A stretch of DNA of 64,000 nt from Prunella strophiata. Taxonomy: Eukaryota; Chordata; Aves; Passeriformes; Prunellidae. Shown here piece by piece: positions 63,896-64,000 of this stretch. Made by a program: the position numbers and the translations under genes. The DNA is taken from the NCBI GenBank assembly GCA_036583965.1, contig JAZBQD010000014.1, forward strand, positions 4,310,191-4,374,190, read 5' to 3'. The notes beneath the pieces are model-generated. The model was not told the DNA's origin and made no database searches. It saw nothing but the letters and a program-made list of their open reading frames with translations. Each line of letters opens with the position of its first letter. Within the stretch, counting starts at the first letter, position 1.

Positions 63896-64000
63896 TGATA
63901 ACTATACTTTCCTTCATTCCTAAGCTTCTACCAGAAGTGCTTTTCTACTGAATTTGGTGTTACACAAACAGGTCATTGCACATGTGGCACAGGGGATGGG

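Larger units (their letters stand above)
52257..64000 (+). other. PRR5: PRR5 intron 7 (5' part), at least 11.7 kb
   Basis: From the donor gtaaat to the window end I found no sequence encoding the expected continuation (a GVHE-like start followed by a Protor C-terminal region rich in Ser and Pro). It contains CR1 copies at 58010-58500 and 62246-62450, an AT-rich tract, an ATT microsatellite and a long palindrome at 60816. Small open frames inside resemble nothing known. Confidence 0.75.

Noticed and set aside
1..64000. CRISPR arrays, operons, insertion sequences, rRNA or tRNA genes
   Set aside because: No regularly spaced repeats, no bacterial gene organisation and no convincing RNA gene fold was seen; the DNA is vertebrate.

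Overview
This is vertebrate genomic DNA, almost certainly from a bird. Split codons and GT-AG introns define one spliced gene on the + strand. Avian-type CR1 LINE 3' ends and ERV long terminal repeats supply the lineage signal. A passerine is possible from the LTR types, but that is inference. There is no bacterial, plasmid or phage content, and most open frames in the window are chance frames in intronic or repeat DNA.

The gene is PRR5 (Protor-1), a Rictor-binding subunit of the mTORC2 kinase complex. Six coding exons (32858-32988, 41130-41210, 43855-43903, 44556-44613, 50217-50308, 52116-52256) join in perfect phase to give residues 1-184. The N-terminus (MRTLRRLKFMSSPSLSDLGK) is diagnostic for PRR5 as opposed to its paralogue PRR5L. 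I did not find the remaining C-terminal exons; they should lie beyond base 64000.

Layout: 1-840 is 5' flank. 850-1450 is a TATA-less CpG island, the likely promoter, with a candidate noncoding first exon ending at a strong donor at 1172/1173. 1173-32744 is a 31.6 kb first intron with few repeats but several striking palindromic motifs. 32745-52256 holds the coding exons. 52257-64000 is the start of a long intron after residue 184. Transposable elements are concentrated in the 5.6 kb intron 44614-50216, with two CR1 fragments and two unrelated solo LTRs.

No new multi-gene system is visible. The best leads are regulatory: an inverted pair of T-box half-sites (12820-12842) about 0.5 kb from a perfect Maf/NF-E2 palindrome (12345-12357) in intron 1; a full CRE palindrome just upstream of the ATG exon; a strong-context minimal upstream ORF in the PRR5 leader; and a 22 bp perfect palindrome at 60816-60837.
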